A stretch of 64,000 nucleotides of DNA from Jacaranda mimosifolia (Eukaryota > Streptophyta > Magnoliopsida > Lamiales > Bignoniaceae): the NCBI GenBank assembly GCA_018894105.1, contig CM032128.1, forward strand, positions 28,977,299-29,041,298, given 5' to 3'. The notes under the pieces were generated by a model. It made no database searches, was not told the origin of the DNA, and was given only the letters and a program-made list of their open reading frames with translations. This document shows positions 12,370 to 24,920 of the stretch, one piece after another. A program made the position numbers and the translations under genes. The first letter of the stretch is position 1. The number at the start of each line of letters is the position of its first letter.

Positions 12370-14092
12370 TTGCGTTTATCTGATTCTGAGGGTAGCCATA
12401 GGGGGGATAGCGAGGCTACTCACTTTGATAGGCCTGGGGGTTTGTCAGAGGAGTTGAGTAGCTCGTTGAGCGATAGCTCGAGCTCCAATAGCTCGAGCAG
12501 CAATCGCGGGGGTGATGGAACTGGACCAATTCAGGTTCCTCCATCACGGGGTCGGTTATTCACCCCTGACCATTACAACGAGATAGTGTCCACAATCACT
12601 CCCGTTGACTTAAGGCGTATTAGGCAATTGTATCACATTTCTTCTGAGTATGAGTTGTTAACGCATGGGGCTTTTGGTCGAATGCATCAACCCCCGGCGA
12701 GTTGTATCACTGTGTTTGAGGACGCCTTTAGGTGTGGCTTTAGATTTCCCCTAGGTGGTCATGTAGTCGACCTGCTTAGAGGTCTGCAAGTGTGTATAAC
12801 CCAATTGTTGCCGAATTATTTTTCAACCATTTACAGCTTCATTGTTTTGATGCACCTTTTCGACCAACCTGCCAACTTTGATAACTTCTCGAACCTTTTC
12901 CATCTTCCCATGTCCCACAAGTCGGGTAGCACCGACGACCGCTCGACCCCGTCGCAAATTCCTCGTAACCTCAGCCTCTTCTTATGGGTAAGAATGGAAA
13001 AAGTGTTACCTATTTGTTCGAGTTGAGGGGGGGTTCAATATTTCGAAGGGCTGGTGGATGGGGCATGTCAAGATGCCGGGTAATCTGACTCCAACCTGGC
13101 CCAATACTTTTGTTCATAATTTGGTCGAGTTTGGCCAAATTGAGGCCTCAGTGTTTATCGAGGAGAAGAGTTTGGTGTTGGCTGGGTTCTCGCCAACCCA
13201 AATAAATTTGCCAGCGGACAATCGACTAGGTAGAATTGTGCTGCTTATAGTTCGTTATTTTCCTGCTCTTCTGCTCGATTTTTAGCCTTTATTATTATGT
13301 TGTTTGGCAGATCACGACGAGATCATGAAACGATCCAGAGCTGAAGCTTTGGCAAAAGCTGAAAGAAACCAACAATGCCGCCTAGCGACCGCGGCTCGTC
13401 GAAGGGCAGCTGTGGTCGAGGCTCCTCAGCCAGGGGCCATGACACCTTCACCGTCGCCGTCTCCATCACCTGCTCGACTAATAGCTACTGTAGGCAGCAG
13501 CCCAGCGGGTCGAGGTAAAAGACCTATGGTGAAGCAAGCGGGACCTGCCCCGAAGAGGACCGCTGCTGAAAAGGGGAAGAGGAGAGCTACAAGTTCGGGC
13601 CAGCCATCGGGATACGATCTATTTGGGCCACGCGGGGATAACCTATTGTTCTACCTGCCCAAACTGCCCTCGCCGAGGTTCAGTATGGAGCTGAGCATGG
13701 CTGTGCACAACTCGCTGTCGATGGAGACGGTGGGGTTGATCAGAGCTGCCCTTTGAAGGTGTTAACGGCCGGGCTATTCATGTCTGACCAAAAGAAGCTG
13801 ATGGGGCTAAGTCAGGATGTTGCTCTTAGGGTGCTGGCTGATCACTCCAACATGGTAAGGCTTAAGTCGAGTAGGTTATATTGCTGAGCATTGCTTTCTG
13901 GCCAAATATTGTATTCTTACTAGTAATGTTGTCTTTCAGGTCGGCCAACTGGGATATCACTTCTATAGGAGGTCGGAGTTGGCCTTAGCCGACCGTGAGC
14001 ACCTGCAAGCAAACAGTGACGTGGAGACTCTGGAGGCTCAGCTCGAGTCTTCACAGACCAGAGTCGAAGAGCTGGCCAAGCAAGTGGGGAGC
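12370..14092 (+). pseudogene. antisense ORF of Tat element, gypsy-type transposon protein family
   Basis: Encodes a protein like the 'putative gypsy type transposon' family (Pfam PF04195, from memory), found as an antisense ORF in Tat elements; its function is unknown. A Ser/Asp-rich N-terminus is followed by the family core (LRRIRQLYHISSEYELL, then VFEDAFRCGFRFPLGGHVV, then LLPNYFSTIYSFIVLMH). The initiator codon is ATA where the other copy has ATG (near 12366). A deletion of about 20 bp near 12935-12945 shifts the frame. Likely introns follow (donor at 13230, acceptor ending at 13310; donor near 13855, acceptor near 13940). The 3' end is cut off by the deletion at about 14092. Confidence 0.75.
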
Positions 14093-14121
14093 TAAACAGT
14101 TAGCTGGGCTATCCCATATCA

Positions 14122-16490
14122 CCAACAAAATGTTTACTATACTAGTCATACTTATTTTTTGTTTTTTTACTTTTTATATTTAGTCAATATTTGAAAAAGT
14201 ACTATTTATTTTATTTTTAATTTTTTTAATCTAGTCCATTATCGTTTATCACAATGATCAAATTCAAATTTAATTCAACATAAAAGTATTATTATCATTT
14301 TAAAACAATTAAAATATGCATATATCTTGAAAAATATTGCTTTTTAAGAATAAAAAATATAAACCATTTAAATTTAAATTCTTATATCTACCTAAACTAT
14401 TATTTTTAAATAAAATACTCAAAAAATATTGAAATATAATTATTTTTTTAATTTTTGAAAATATTATAATTGAAAATGAAAATAAAGTTGGGGGTCTTTC
14501 TTCATGTGGAGGCGAAGGAAATGAAATGGACGACTGTAGTCTGTCCTCTCACATGCTACCACTGCAAAATAAATTTGTTGTGTTTACATATTTATATTTT
14601 GGTAGTTCGTAAAAATTGAAAAAAGAAAAAAGAAAAATAATTTTTTATTTATTTTCATATTGCAAAGTTGAAAAAAATCTAGGGGCTATAAAATTAACTA
14701 GCTAACTTTTCTTAGAAAAAATTGGAGTTTATAAACCAAATAATGATATCATCAATTTTTAGATCATAATCTCAAATAAAAAGTTACTTGATTAATTCAT
14801 TCGAATTAAGTAAATAAATTAATATTTTAAAATTAAATGAGGTAGAGAAATGGTAAATGATTAATCGGTGATATATAATTTATCTAATTTTCAATTCATT
14901 TATTTTTTTCAGTTTTAGATTGTTACAGAAATAAAAATAAAGTTGGGTATGATCTTGGGAAAATGAGCTAAAATTGGGTTGAATTATTTAAAAACCACAT
15001 TTAACCCATTTTACACTCATTAAAGCTCAATCCATATTCAACTCACCAAAATCCAACCCAACCCAATCCAAACCCAATTAAATTATTTTAAACCCAACAC
15101 AACCCAAAATAAATTGAATTGGAACCATGGGTTTAGAACCCCCCCCCCCCCCCAACACCCCCGCCAAAAGTAAATATCAATTGATATGTCACCAACCAGC
15201 TCTGCCCGTATAACCACTCTCTTCGGTTTCATATTCTTAAATAACCAATTTTTGAATACAGAAAAATGATGATATGATATGCGTGGGCACAACACAACAC
15301 AATGAGGATAAGTGGAAGGACTTAATATATAAGACGGTGTTATTTATTTGCTTATCTCCGATAATAATGGAATGTATTAATTTAATAAGATTGCGTGGAT
15401 CATGAAAGATACTTTTCATTAGTTTGGTAATAAACAATGTTTTATTAACTTAGTTGTCCAATTATGACTTAATTAATCAATGAGTTTTAGGAAAGTGGGC
15501 CTGTGACATATCAGTCTCGAACACCTATGCAATTGATGGGTACCCCTAAAAGTTATTTTAATTTTATTTTTTATCTTTTTTCTCTCCCTCTCTCTAGATT
15601 AATGTTAGGTGGAGTTTGTCAAATTATTATAAAAATAAAAAAAATATGTTAGGGTGCCAAACTTTAGCTTACGCGATTTTAAGAGTCATAATTATATTAG
15701 GGTTATGAGTTCATTCCGAAATGCTAAATTGTGGATTGGATTATCTTCAAATAGGTAGTAGATGAAGCTGAAAATAAAGAGAAGTTGGAGGATTTTTGAA
15801 GTAATATTCATATTTTAACTGTGCTGCTAAACAGGTTACCAAACAGAACTCTAACCCGTGTGTGATTGCTACCTGGATATGGAAGTCAAACAAATAATGA
15901 CCGTTTCAGCTGCTTGATAGAAAATACAAAATCTAGTTTTGACTATTAGCACAAGAAAAAGAAAAGGAAAATAAATTTAAATGCTGCTGTAAATTTATTG
16001 AAATGTTGGCCTTAAGAATTAAGATTTGATGATATAGATAATAAAAAATGCTTATATATGTTCATGCATCTATGAGGACTTTTAGGAAAATAAATTTCTA
16101 ACATCAAAATTTAAATATTATCTAAGATTCCTTAATTATATTCTTACTCTTCGAAAAAAGTAATAATATATATCATTATGTTAGATATCAATTCATAATT
16201 TAATACATTCAATAATAATCAATAAATTACAAAATAATGAGATAATAAAATGATGTTCGACATAAATATTAATATATTTACTAAAATTTAAATTAAAGAC
16301 CTCATTTTTATAAAATATGAAGACCTCAGCTATAACAATTAGCGTAAAACTCATCTATGTTACCTTTTTTTTTTTTTTTTATACATGGAAGATTGAAAAT
16401 GGTAGCAATATTCCTTTATATCCTTCTTAATTTAGTTTTGGATCAACTCCCCTCCAAAACATAAAATTCACAAAAAAAATAACACTTAAA
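14122..16490. other. AT-rich intergenic DNA with a C15 run
   Basis: No gene recognised. CCAACCC/CCCAA words cluster at 14985-15110 and a run of 15 C lies at 15139-15153. Otherwise AT-rich unique-looking sequence. Confidence 0.45.
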
Positions 16491-16496
16491 AGTTAA

Positions 16497-18105
16497 GGGC
16501 TTGTTTTTTTATGTTTTTTCGAAATTTTTTCCAACCCCCCAAAAAATTTCAAAATGGAGGCAAATTCTCCAATCTTTTTCCCAAAAAACTAAAATTTTAT
16601 ACCCAAAAAATCCTACACTCTAAAAATCACACCTATCTCCTCACTTTTCTCACTCTACCTTTCACATCACTCATTCATTTATTACTCTCCCACTTTACTC
16701 ATTCATATATATATATATATATACATATATACATACATATATATATAAATATTAAAATTTTATTAGGTAAAAAAATTCTAAAACTTATGTTTACAAATTT
16801 AATTAGATTAATTATCGAAAAAACAAATTAAACTTAATTAAATACTATTTATGTTATCACTAAATAATTTATTTATTGAATAACATATTAAATTAATTAA
16901 ATTTACTTATTAATTAAATAATGTAATAGTTATATTTAATATTTAATGTATTAATTAAAATTATATTTATTTATTTAATAAATAACTTAAGATGTTTTGA
17001 TTTGATATAATAAATACATTAATCTTCTTCAAAAAATATTCTTCATTAAATATTAATCTTCACATTTATTTAAAATTATAATAAAAAATTTGATTATAGG
17101 GTGATACTTATGTAATAATCTATTAAGTTTAATAAATTAATATTGATATGCTTAAAGTAATTGTTGAGAGAATTAACTAAATTTAAGTAAAATTATTTGA
17201 TTATTACTAAGGAGTTTATTTACTAAATAACGTATTAATTAAATAATGTGTTAAAATAATTAAATAACTTATTAAATTAATTTATTTAAATAACTTATTA
17301 TTTATATATTAATTATGTGTCATATTTTACGTATAATTAAATATTATGTTTATTTATTTAATAAATAATTTAAGATGATGTAATTTTATACAATACAATA
17401 TTATTATTATTTTTAATTTGATGAATTGTTATTAAGTCTTATATATACATAAATTATTAAAAAAATATTTATTTTAATAACTAATCAAGTTTTATTTATA
17501 CATAAATTGTAAGTAATAAATAGTTAAATAATTATATTTTAATTAATAAACAATAATTAGTTTATAATTAATGTATAGTAATTATTTTTTTTTTATAAAT
17601 CGATATTAACAATCATGATATAATTATTATATAAGCTAATTTTTTTATAATTAAAATATAATTATGATTTCATGAATGATTAATATTTATTAATATGACC
17701 AAATAATACATCATTTATTAATATTAAATTTATAAAAATATAAATTTCAAAATTAATAACCAATTAAATTAATTACGCTCATATTTCAATCATTACAAAG
17801 ATATATATATATACACACACACACACACATACACACATCATCCAACTATAAAAATACATATATATAATATATAAAAAAAATCACTTTTACTTTACAAACC
17901 TAACAAAAAGCAACTAATTTGACATTTACAGTAAAATTTGTTTTTCTTCAAAATATAAAAAAACAAATAATTCATTCTCAAATTATTTTTCATATTTTTT
18001 TCAAAATAAAAAAAAATACATAACACATTCTTTAAATTTTCTCCCAAAAATTTATTTTCTCAAATTTTCTTTTAAAAAATAATCAAAACATAGGACAACA
18101 AGCCC
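16497..18105. mobile_element. 1.6-kb TIR element, copy A (PIF/Harbinger-like)
   Basis: The ends are GGGCTTGTTTTTTTATG on the left and, read on the other strand from the right, GGGCTTGTTGTCCTATG. TAA flanks both sides (16494-16496 and 18106-18108), a 3-bp duplication as in PIF/Harbinger elements. The interior is AT-rich with no transposase and carries an (AC)n run at about 17813-17829. The whole element aligns in reverse complement with 29852-31225 plus 42016-42271. Its right end is about 840 bp upstream of the bHLH start codon. Confidence 0.7.
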
Positions 18106-18337
18106 TAAAACTTGACAGTCCTCACAAGGTCGACAGCAAACGATACTCCAAAAAGAGGTGGCACTGTCAATTTTATTGCATCATTAACAAATAACAAAAT
18201 TACAAACCCTACACAGGTGTCAACAAGTTACATAAAATTCAAAAGGTAATTAATGCAGTTTTTCTTGAATTTTCTTTGCACCAAAAAGGCCGAGATCTCT
18301 GGTATCACCTGGGTACCTATTGGCTCGCACTATTCTC

Positions 18338-18371
<34 letters not shown>

Positions 18372-18946
18372 CCCAACTTCCAGTCTGCCACCACCACCAT
18401 CTCCACTCTTCAACTTCCACTTTGAGCTCAATTCTTGGAGCCCTTTTGTGGTTGAGGATAAAAAGGCAATCTTTTTCAAAGAAAGAAAAAAGTTCTTGCA
18501 CATAAAAGTTGCCCATGTACATATGCAAAGACCCTCTGGCTTTTTGCTGCTTGTTTTCTTATTCTTCTTCTTTCTTCTTCTTGTGTCTTTGAAATCTGAT
18601 ATATATATTTATATTCCCCCTTTCATCTTGGTGGTTTCTTTTTCTGCACAATCTTATCCTATCTTGCTCACTTCAATCATTCAGTACCCTGTCATCCTGT
18701 ATTTGTACTTATTCCCACGTCTTAGAATATCAGGTTCTGCTGTTCTTGATTTCGGAAAGTTATGTGTCTGAGTTATTACATGTTTCAATGCATGTAGGTA
18801 GCTGGTGTGAGATCTAAAAGCAGAATCTTGATTTTGGACTTGGAATTCAAGACTTCTTCAAGGGCCTTTGACCAAATTTTTTACTCACCAGCTTTTATTT
18901 AATTTCTTCCCCCTTTTTCTGAGCCAATTCTTTGCTTCCAAATTTG
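18106..18946 (+). promoter_or_regulatory. upstream and leader region of the bHLH gene
   Basis: Holds a perfect CT repeat (18340-18368) and CT/TTC-rich tracts up to about 18700, typical of plant 5' leaders and core promoters. A leader intron is possible, because an acceptor-like ATGTAG/GTAG lies near 18797. I could not fix the transcription start. Confidence 0.45.
18340..18368. repeat. (CT)n microsatellite
   Basis: 29 bases of uninterrupted CT repeat in the leader or core promoter of the bHLH gene; likely length-polymorphic. Confidence 0.95.
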
Positions 18947-21199
18947 ATGAATAACCATCAACAACAACAGCAGCAACAATTCCAGCAAAATATGCAGTTG
19001 GGCTCTGGATTAACGCGGTATAGGTCCGCGCCAAGTTCTTATTTTGCTACCCTTTTGAACAGTCCTACTAGCGATGGTGGGTTTGGCGCAGATGATTTTG
19101 AGCAGCTTTTCAACCCTCGAGCTTCCAGTCCTGAGACACAGAGAATTTTCTCTAGGTTCATGAACAGTGGTGCTGATACCATTCAATTAAACTGCTCCTC
19201 AAATATGGCTCTTCCATCACAATCGCAGATAAATTCACAACCTATAAAGAGCGAGCAGCTGGAGATACAGCAACCTCAGCAGCAATTGCAGAGACAGCAG
19301 AGCAATGATTACTCTTCGGCTTCTCAGATGATTTATCATAGTCAGAATTCTGAGGAAAAACTATGGGGCTCGTTTAACTCAAATCGCATGGCCCACATGA
19401 AGATGGAAGGAGGAGGAGGCGGCGGCACAGGAGGCGGCGCCGGTGGTGCTAATTCTAGTCTCATTCGTCATAGCAGTTCGCCTGCTGGGCTATTTGCCAA
19501 CATAAACATCGAAAATGGTAATCTTTTCCTTAATTAGTCATAATTTTTTGAGTTGCTTTGCATTACTTTTCACTCGCTGTATCATACTTGAAATAAGGAA
19601 TTTTCATTTCTCTGTCACAATCATTGATCTCATCCATCTGAAATGGGATGTGTTGCAATGTTTTTAAAGCTCAGGAAGTCTATTATGGTGGGCAGACCCT
19701 TTTCAGTTCTGTCTGATGTTACATTAAAGCCGACAGTTTCATATTTTATCACATTTTCGGGAAAGAAATCGCGAATCTTTGAAAGATAAAGTGTATAGAA
19801 GTCTATAAAGAAAGGACCTAAATCAATTGTTGTTCTTGATGGTACTCTTATTATACTCTCGATCAAACTGTAGATGTGAAAAACTAGTTCAATTTGTTTG
19901 GATATGCAAGAGAGCATATATAAGAATTTATTGTAGTGAAATTAATTCTTTAGAGAAAGGGACTGAAGGGCTAGTTCTGAATCTAGATTTGTTGAATCCT
20001 ATAAATGTTTATCTCTGCTTACTTTTGTTTTTCTAGAAGAATTTCAGACACAGTGCTAAACATGTTTTAGCAATTCCGCATAGTTTGGTGCAATGAGAGG
20101 CATCGGCAACTTTGGAGATGGTAATAGTGCTAATGCAGAAGCGTTGTTTTCTTCTGCAGGCAGGTTTAAGAGTCAAATGGACTTCTCCTCAAAGCACTCT
20201 TCTTCAGGGATGATGGATCCCATTTCTGAGATTGGGAATAAGGGCATTGGAGAAAATAGTACTGGTGATGGACAGTTTGATGAGGATCGTGGTAATGATG
20301 CCAGCTACATCCCAGGTTTCCCAGCAAACTCTTGGGATGATTCAACAATCCTGTCTGATAGTTTCCTCAAGGGACTAGCAGATAACGATGATAAAAGATT
20401 TTCAAATGCAAATGCCTCAGATGATCAGGTCTTGTCTTATAGTCCAGATTATTGTTATTAGTATTGCTATTTCTTTTTTTGGCTAAACTGAACTGATAAT
20501 GAGAAAACAACTGCAAATGAAGCAGAATAATGAAGATGGAAATCGACCAACAACTCTGTTGTCTCATCACCTAAGTTTGCCTAAAACTTCAGCGGAGTTA
20601 ACGGCCGTGGAAAAGCTGTTGCAAGATTCAGTGCCTTGTAGAATTAGAGCAAAGAGGGGTTGTGCTACTCACCCACGAAGCATCGCTGAAAGGGTAAATC
20701 TATCTATTCTCCTTTCTTTTCATTCTGATCACTCGAAAGTCCGAAAGTCTTATGATTTTGTTAGCAAATATGGGCTTTAAATCAATGCATTGCAGTTGAA
20801 AATTTGATGATAATCTTTCAGGTGAGAAGAACCAAAATCAGCGAGAGAATGAGGAAGCTGCAAGAACTTGTGCCCAACATGGAAAAGGTAAAATCTTATT
20901 TGTGAGATTTTTTCGTTTTGATTCTTCGTTTTGCTAATGTTACACCTAATTTTCCAGCAAACAAATACATCTGATATGTTGGATTTGGCTGTTGATTACA
21001 TTAAGGATCTTCAGAGGCAAGTAAAGGTATGTATCCCAAGTGACATGAAATCTAAAGTACTTTAGTTTTCAAGCAATTGCATCCACTTTAACATCCTTTA
21101 CATTGACAATTTGCTTTTATATATTATATTTTTTCAACTTTTCAGACGCTTTCTGATAATCGAGCAAAGTGCTCCTGCTCGGCTAAACACATACCATAG
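18947..21199 (+). CDS. BHLH130: bHLH transcription factor, bHLH122/128/130 (FBH) group
   Basis: Nuclear DNA-binding regulator; family members bind E-box sites, and some promote CONSTANS expression. The start is the ATG at 18947, before MNNH and a poly-Gln run. Exons: 18947-19517, 20100-20428, 20526-20693, 20822-20887, 20958-21026, 21146-21199, about 418 aa. The N-terminus has the group motifs LTRYRSAPSSYFATLL and RHSSSPAGLFANI, plus a Gly-rich stretch. The bHLH is split over exons 3-5: RAKRGCATHPRSIAERV, then RRTKISERMRKLQELVPNME, then QTNTSDMLDLAVDYIKDLQR, with the usual Glu and Arg of the basic region. Oddity: the obvious acceptor at 20083 breaks frame after exon 1; only the AG at 20098-20099 keeps it and skips about six conserved residues. 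Exon 3 has tandem acceptors (AAGCAG). The exact paralogue is uncertain. Confidence 0.88.
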
Positions 21200-22834
21200 A
21201 TCAAAAAAATTCTCCAAGGTCAACATAGAAATACTTCTCTCCCAAAAAATAGAAGGTAATGGAGAATTATCTTTGGCGCCTAAGTTTGGCAAGAGGGGAT
21301 TCTTTTAGTGTTTGTTGGCCAAAGGACAGAAGGGTCATTACTGATGCCAGTATATTGAACTAAATGTATATATAGATTTCTGTGTGGATCTCTTTGCTAT
21401 GGTTGAGGAACTCAACCTATCCTTTTTCCTTCTTTTCTTCCCTTTTTTGCCCCTTTTCTTGGAGTTTAGAGTAAAAATGATGAAAATGAATGAGCCTGAT
21501 GTCTTCTTGTGACAATACTGGGCACTTGGGAATGACTATGGGCTGGTACATCAATCAATTATCATTGGCTGAATTCCACTATAAAAATCTTTCATTCCAT
21601 TTTCTATTGTATCTCCTATTTCATTTTATGAATGGTTGAGAATTGGATATACTTAGTATAAATACAACAAGTTGGAATAGTAGATAGAATAAGGAATGGA
21701 ATAGAAAATTCAAAGTGCAATATTGGTTCGGCATGGGTATGGCCAAAAGGAGGAGAAACTCATTTAAATTGACAAAAATGGAAGTAAATTATTAATTGTA
21801 TCTTAGATTTGGTATATTAGCAAAATAGGAAAGAGTGGGTACTTATTGAAGAAGATTAATTTGGAAAACCTTATGACAGTCAGTGTGAGCTTTTCTTCCT
21901 TCACTTTCATGTTCCAATGTCGTTAACCTTTCAACTGTCTTTAATGATGAGGAAAGATATGATGGTCCCCTGAAAATCTTGCTTGAGATCCATTTCCCAA
22001 GCTGTCCATTCATGTTTGGTTTCAACTTTCAACTGCACTTTGCTAACACTCTACTTAAAGAACAAATTGGGAAAAAAGGGTCACTTCAATATTCAATTTA
22101 GTGTTTCATTCAATATTCATATTACATATGCACGTCTAACAAAGTATGATCCATGCTACATATTTTTTTAGGAAATATTTTCTACACACATTAGTCAACT
22201 TGGTACCAATTAACTTGAAATAAAACATTCAATTCCAGAAAGAGAGAACGCTTTTTAATTGGAGATGGTCCATATTGAGTGGCTAAGATGAAGAAGTTTT
22301 TCATGTCGCCTTGAGAAATGATCATTAGCAAGCTAATCTTCATAATAAATTCAGTCTTGTTAGGTGATGTTGGGTTGGGAGTAATCCTTTCAAAGTAGAG
22401 TTCCACCTGAGTCAATGAGCTCGTTTGGATATGCTAGGAGGAAAGGGATGGTAGGGTTGTTGGAAGGATTACAGCGAAAAACCTAATCTCAACGTTAAAT
22501 TAGATCAAGTGGGCTGAATCATTCTAAATGTTCATGCTGGCACTAATCAACAATAGAAATTTATTCGAGTTGAATTTCGATCAGACGAGCTGGATTTGAC
22601 TCACCATAAAAGGGTACAGATCCATCTTTAGTAAAGATATTTTTCATATTTCAAGACCTCCCACATCATTGATCAAACAAAGAGATGTTGCTATAATATA
22701 TCTTACCATCCCAATCTCTCTATTGGGATTCATAATATCTTGGACAAACTATTCTTATTTTAACTCAATTAAATATGAATTTCTCCATGCTCACAATCCA
22801 GATAATAAAATATAATATGTACTCATTAATTAAA
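21200..22834. other. 3' UTR of the bHLH gene and intergenic DNA
   Basis: The 3' UTR probably runs to roughly 21500. Around 21595-21715 a weak inverted repeat is seen (CATTCCATTTTCTATTG against GGAATGGAATAG), possibly a decayed MITE. No other gene recognised. Confidence 0.4.
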
Positions 22835-24159
22835 GGGTTAAGTTCATTTTACCCCTTTGTACCATAGAGATTGTGTCAAAAAACTCCTTGTACTACAAAA
22901 ACCTTCAAAACCCCCCTTAAACCAATGATGTTAACAGTCAATGCTAAATTACTAATATAACCTTTATAAATAAGTTGATTAAAAAAACTTGGTAAACTTG
23001 ATTTTTTTTTGTCACAAAAATTTAACCTTGACAACCTTTATAGCGGAAAGAAAATAAAGCCCACCAAGAAAATACATAAATAAACTCAATCGCCCATGAA
23101 AATTATAGGAGTGTATCCTAAACTCAAAAATCCAACAAAATTTGATGGTTGAACTCAATAACACTACAAAGTTGTCGGAGAAAGAAGGTAAATTAGTTGC
23201 TAAACAACTCTTTGAATTTAAATACATTAGTATACTCTTAATTTTAAAATACATTTTTTTTAATTATGCTATTCAATTATTATTAAGTAATGTTAGATTA
23301 TCAGTGAAATAAAATATAATCAAATATATTATATTTTGCTATTCTTCTAGGCCACATTATTTTATATAATACTATAATACGTACGTATTGCAATAATAAA
23401 TAATTTGATATTATTTTCAACTTTGCATTTGTCCAGTTGATGCTCCATTTTACTCAATTTTGCTTTCATTACTCGGTTCTTCATCATCAGCTTAATATTT
23501 GATATTGTTATGTATATGGCGCTTTAATGCAGGTTTTTCATTGTTAATTTGAAAAGTTTATTTATTACTTGCAATTGCATTTATTTAGCTTCTATACGAA
23601 AAATAAGTAGTTAATAAAATTATAAATAATTAAAAATGTATAATAAAAAATACTCACATCCCAATCGCAACAATTGAACAAAATTTTGTTCCAAAATTAT
23701 TTACTATAATTGCACAATACTCCTTTAAATATAAATGCATAACTGCTCGAGCATTGGGAATCACTATTTGATGATTTTATATTGTAATATCTGTTTGACA
23801 TTGTTGTGCATTTAAACTAATGAAAATCTAATTAAGAAGATGATTTTTGTTTGAAAAGGAAAATGATATTAAAATTATAAAAATAGAGTGTGATATAAAT
23901 TTTAGTTAGTTCATTAGTGAATGAGGGCTTTAAAAGGATTTTTGAAAGTTTTCACAATATAATTGGGTTTTTGATACAACCCTCACAATATAGGAGGAAA
24001 AATAAATTTATCCTTATATATATATATATATATATTAAGGACAATTTCAATATAAAAATATGCATAAATTATTCAACAGTTAATAAACTAACGGTGAGAA
24101 AATTTTAAGGGAAATTTTAAAGATTTTTATAGTAAAAAAGGGCAAAATGAATTTAACCG
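22835..24159. mobile_element. TIR element, MULE- or hAT-like
   Basis: The left end GGGTTAAGTTCATTTTACCC matches the right end read on the other strand, CGGTTAAATTCATTTTGCCC. The flanks share TAATTAAA on both sides (22827-22834 and 24160-24167), an 8- or 9-bp duplication. The interior is AT-rich with no transposase and an (AT)n run near 24018-24033. Confidence 0.65.
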
Positions 24160-24784
24160 TAATTAAATAATAAAGTATGCCTTCCTTCTCAAAAAGGGAT
24201 TTTGACCCATATTAAATATGGTCCATGATTGATTGGTTACATTGATGAAGAAGTAAGTATATAACATGTGGAGTCGAGAAATGGATGAGAAATGAGGGTG
24301 GGGATTAATTAGTTTTTTTGGGGTGGTCCCTCAAGTCCAATAATGCTTTGTGCTGTATCCCACTATTTCAATGAACCCCATTTACACACAGACGTTTCCG
24401 TTTCTAGCGAGTAGCATTATCAGCATTATGTTTCGTCTTCTTTTTTGACTCAGCAAATGGATTTTGTCTGAGATCAAAGGCATATGCATTAGCATCAATT
24501 CTCCTGAGTCCTGTCTAAGGCATTAGTGACGCTTGCCAAATTCTCGGAATGTTGCTTTCAGGGCATAAATCAAAAGGAGCATATGTCTCGCAAATAACAT
24601 TAATGGACTTAGCTTACTCCCGTGCGAACCCAACCCAGTCATTTCAACTCCTGTCTCCTCCCATCATATCCACTACCGCGATACTCCCGTCACGAGTTTC
24701 GTGGAAGCATTATCAAGAATTCGAGAATTACTTACAAACAAAAGAATTCTAAGAAATATTCTTTTATTGGGTTCATATTGGAGT

Positions 24785-24920
24785 TTACAAGTGACACTAT
24801 GGGAGTCGAGTGGCAAGTAGTACAAGTTTTTCACATAACGTGGGAGATCATGGGTTCAAACTGGAACGGATCGACTTTTTTGATGTGTGTGTATATAAAT
24901 AAATAATAATAATAATAATA
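24785..24920 (+). mobile_element. possible tRNA-derived SINE fragment
   Basis: GGAGTCGAGTGGCAAG near 24800 resembles an A box. GGGTTCAAACTGG near 24851 resembles a B box at a plausible distance, and an AATAATAAT tail follows at 24900-24919. No target duplication was found, so this is only suggestive. Confidence 0.25.

Larger units (their letters stand above)
11227..14121 (-). mobile_element. internally deleted Ty3/gypsy (Tat lineage) element, single LTR
   Basis: The left part (11227-11992) is a 766-bp LTR clearly homologous to the 793-bp LTRs of the full element at 31226-42010, ending in CCCATATCA. A purine/pyrimidine tract and the antisense ORF region follow. At about 14094-14106 the sequence jumps from inside the antisense ORF straight to the last 20 or so bases of an LTR (GGGCTATCCCATATCA, ending 14121). 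Gag-pol and nearly the whole second LTR are missing. The flanks are CTAAC (11222-11226) and CCAAC (14122-14126), a 5-bp target duplication with one mismatch. The strand is given in the gag-pol sense of the full element. Confidence 0.85.

Noticed and set aside
10855..15110. One TIR element with GGGTTGG-type ends split by the 11227-14121 insertion
   Set aside because: Both clusters are low-complexity, and I found neither clear ends nor a target duplication.
16511..16831. Open frame of 106 codons
   Set aside because: Lies in the AT-rich end of TIR copy A and reads through the AT repeat; not kept in copy B.
18253..18771. Open frame of 172 codons before the bHLH gene
   Set aside because: Built from CT- and TTC-rich leader sequence, giving Ser/Leu and Phe/Leu runs; no family resemblance.
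18932..18946. Earlier start of the bHLH protein at TTG
   Set aside because: Not an ATG; the ATG at 18947 follows directly.
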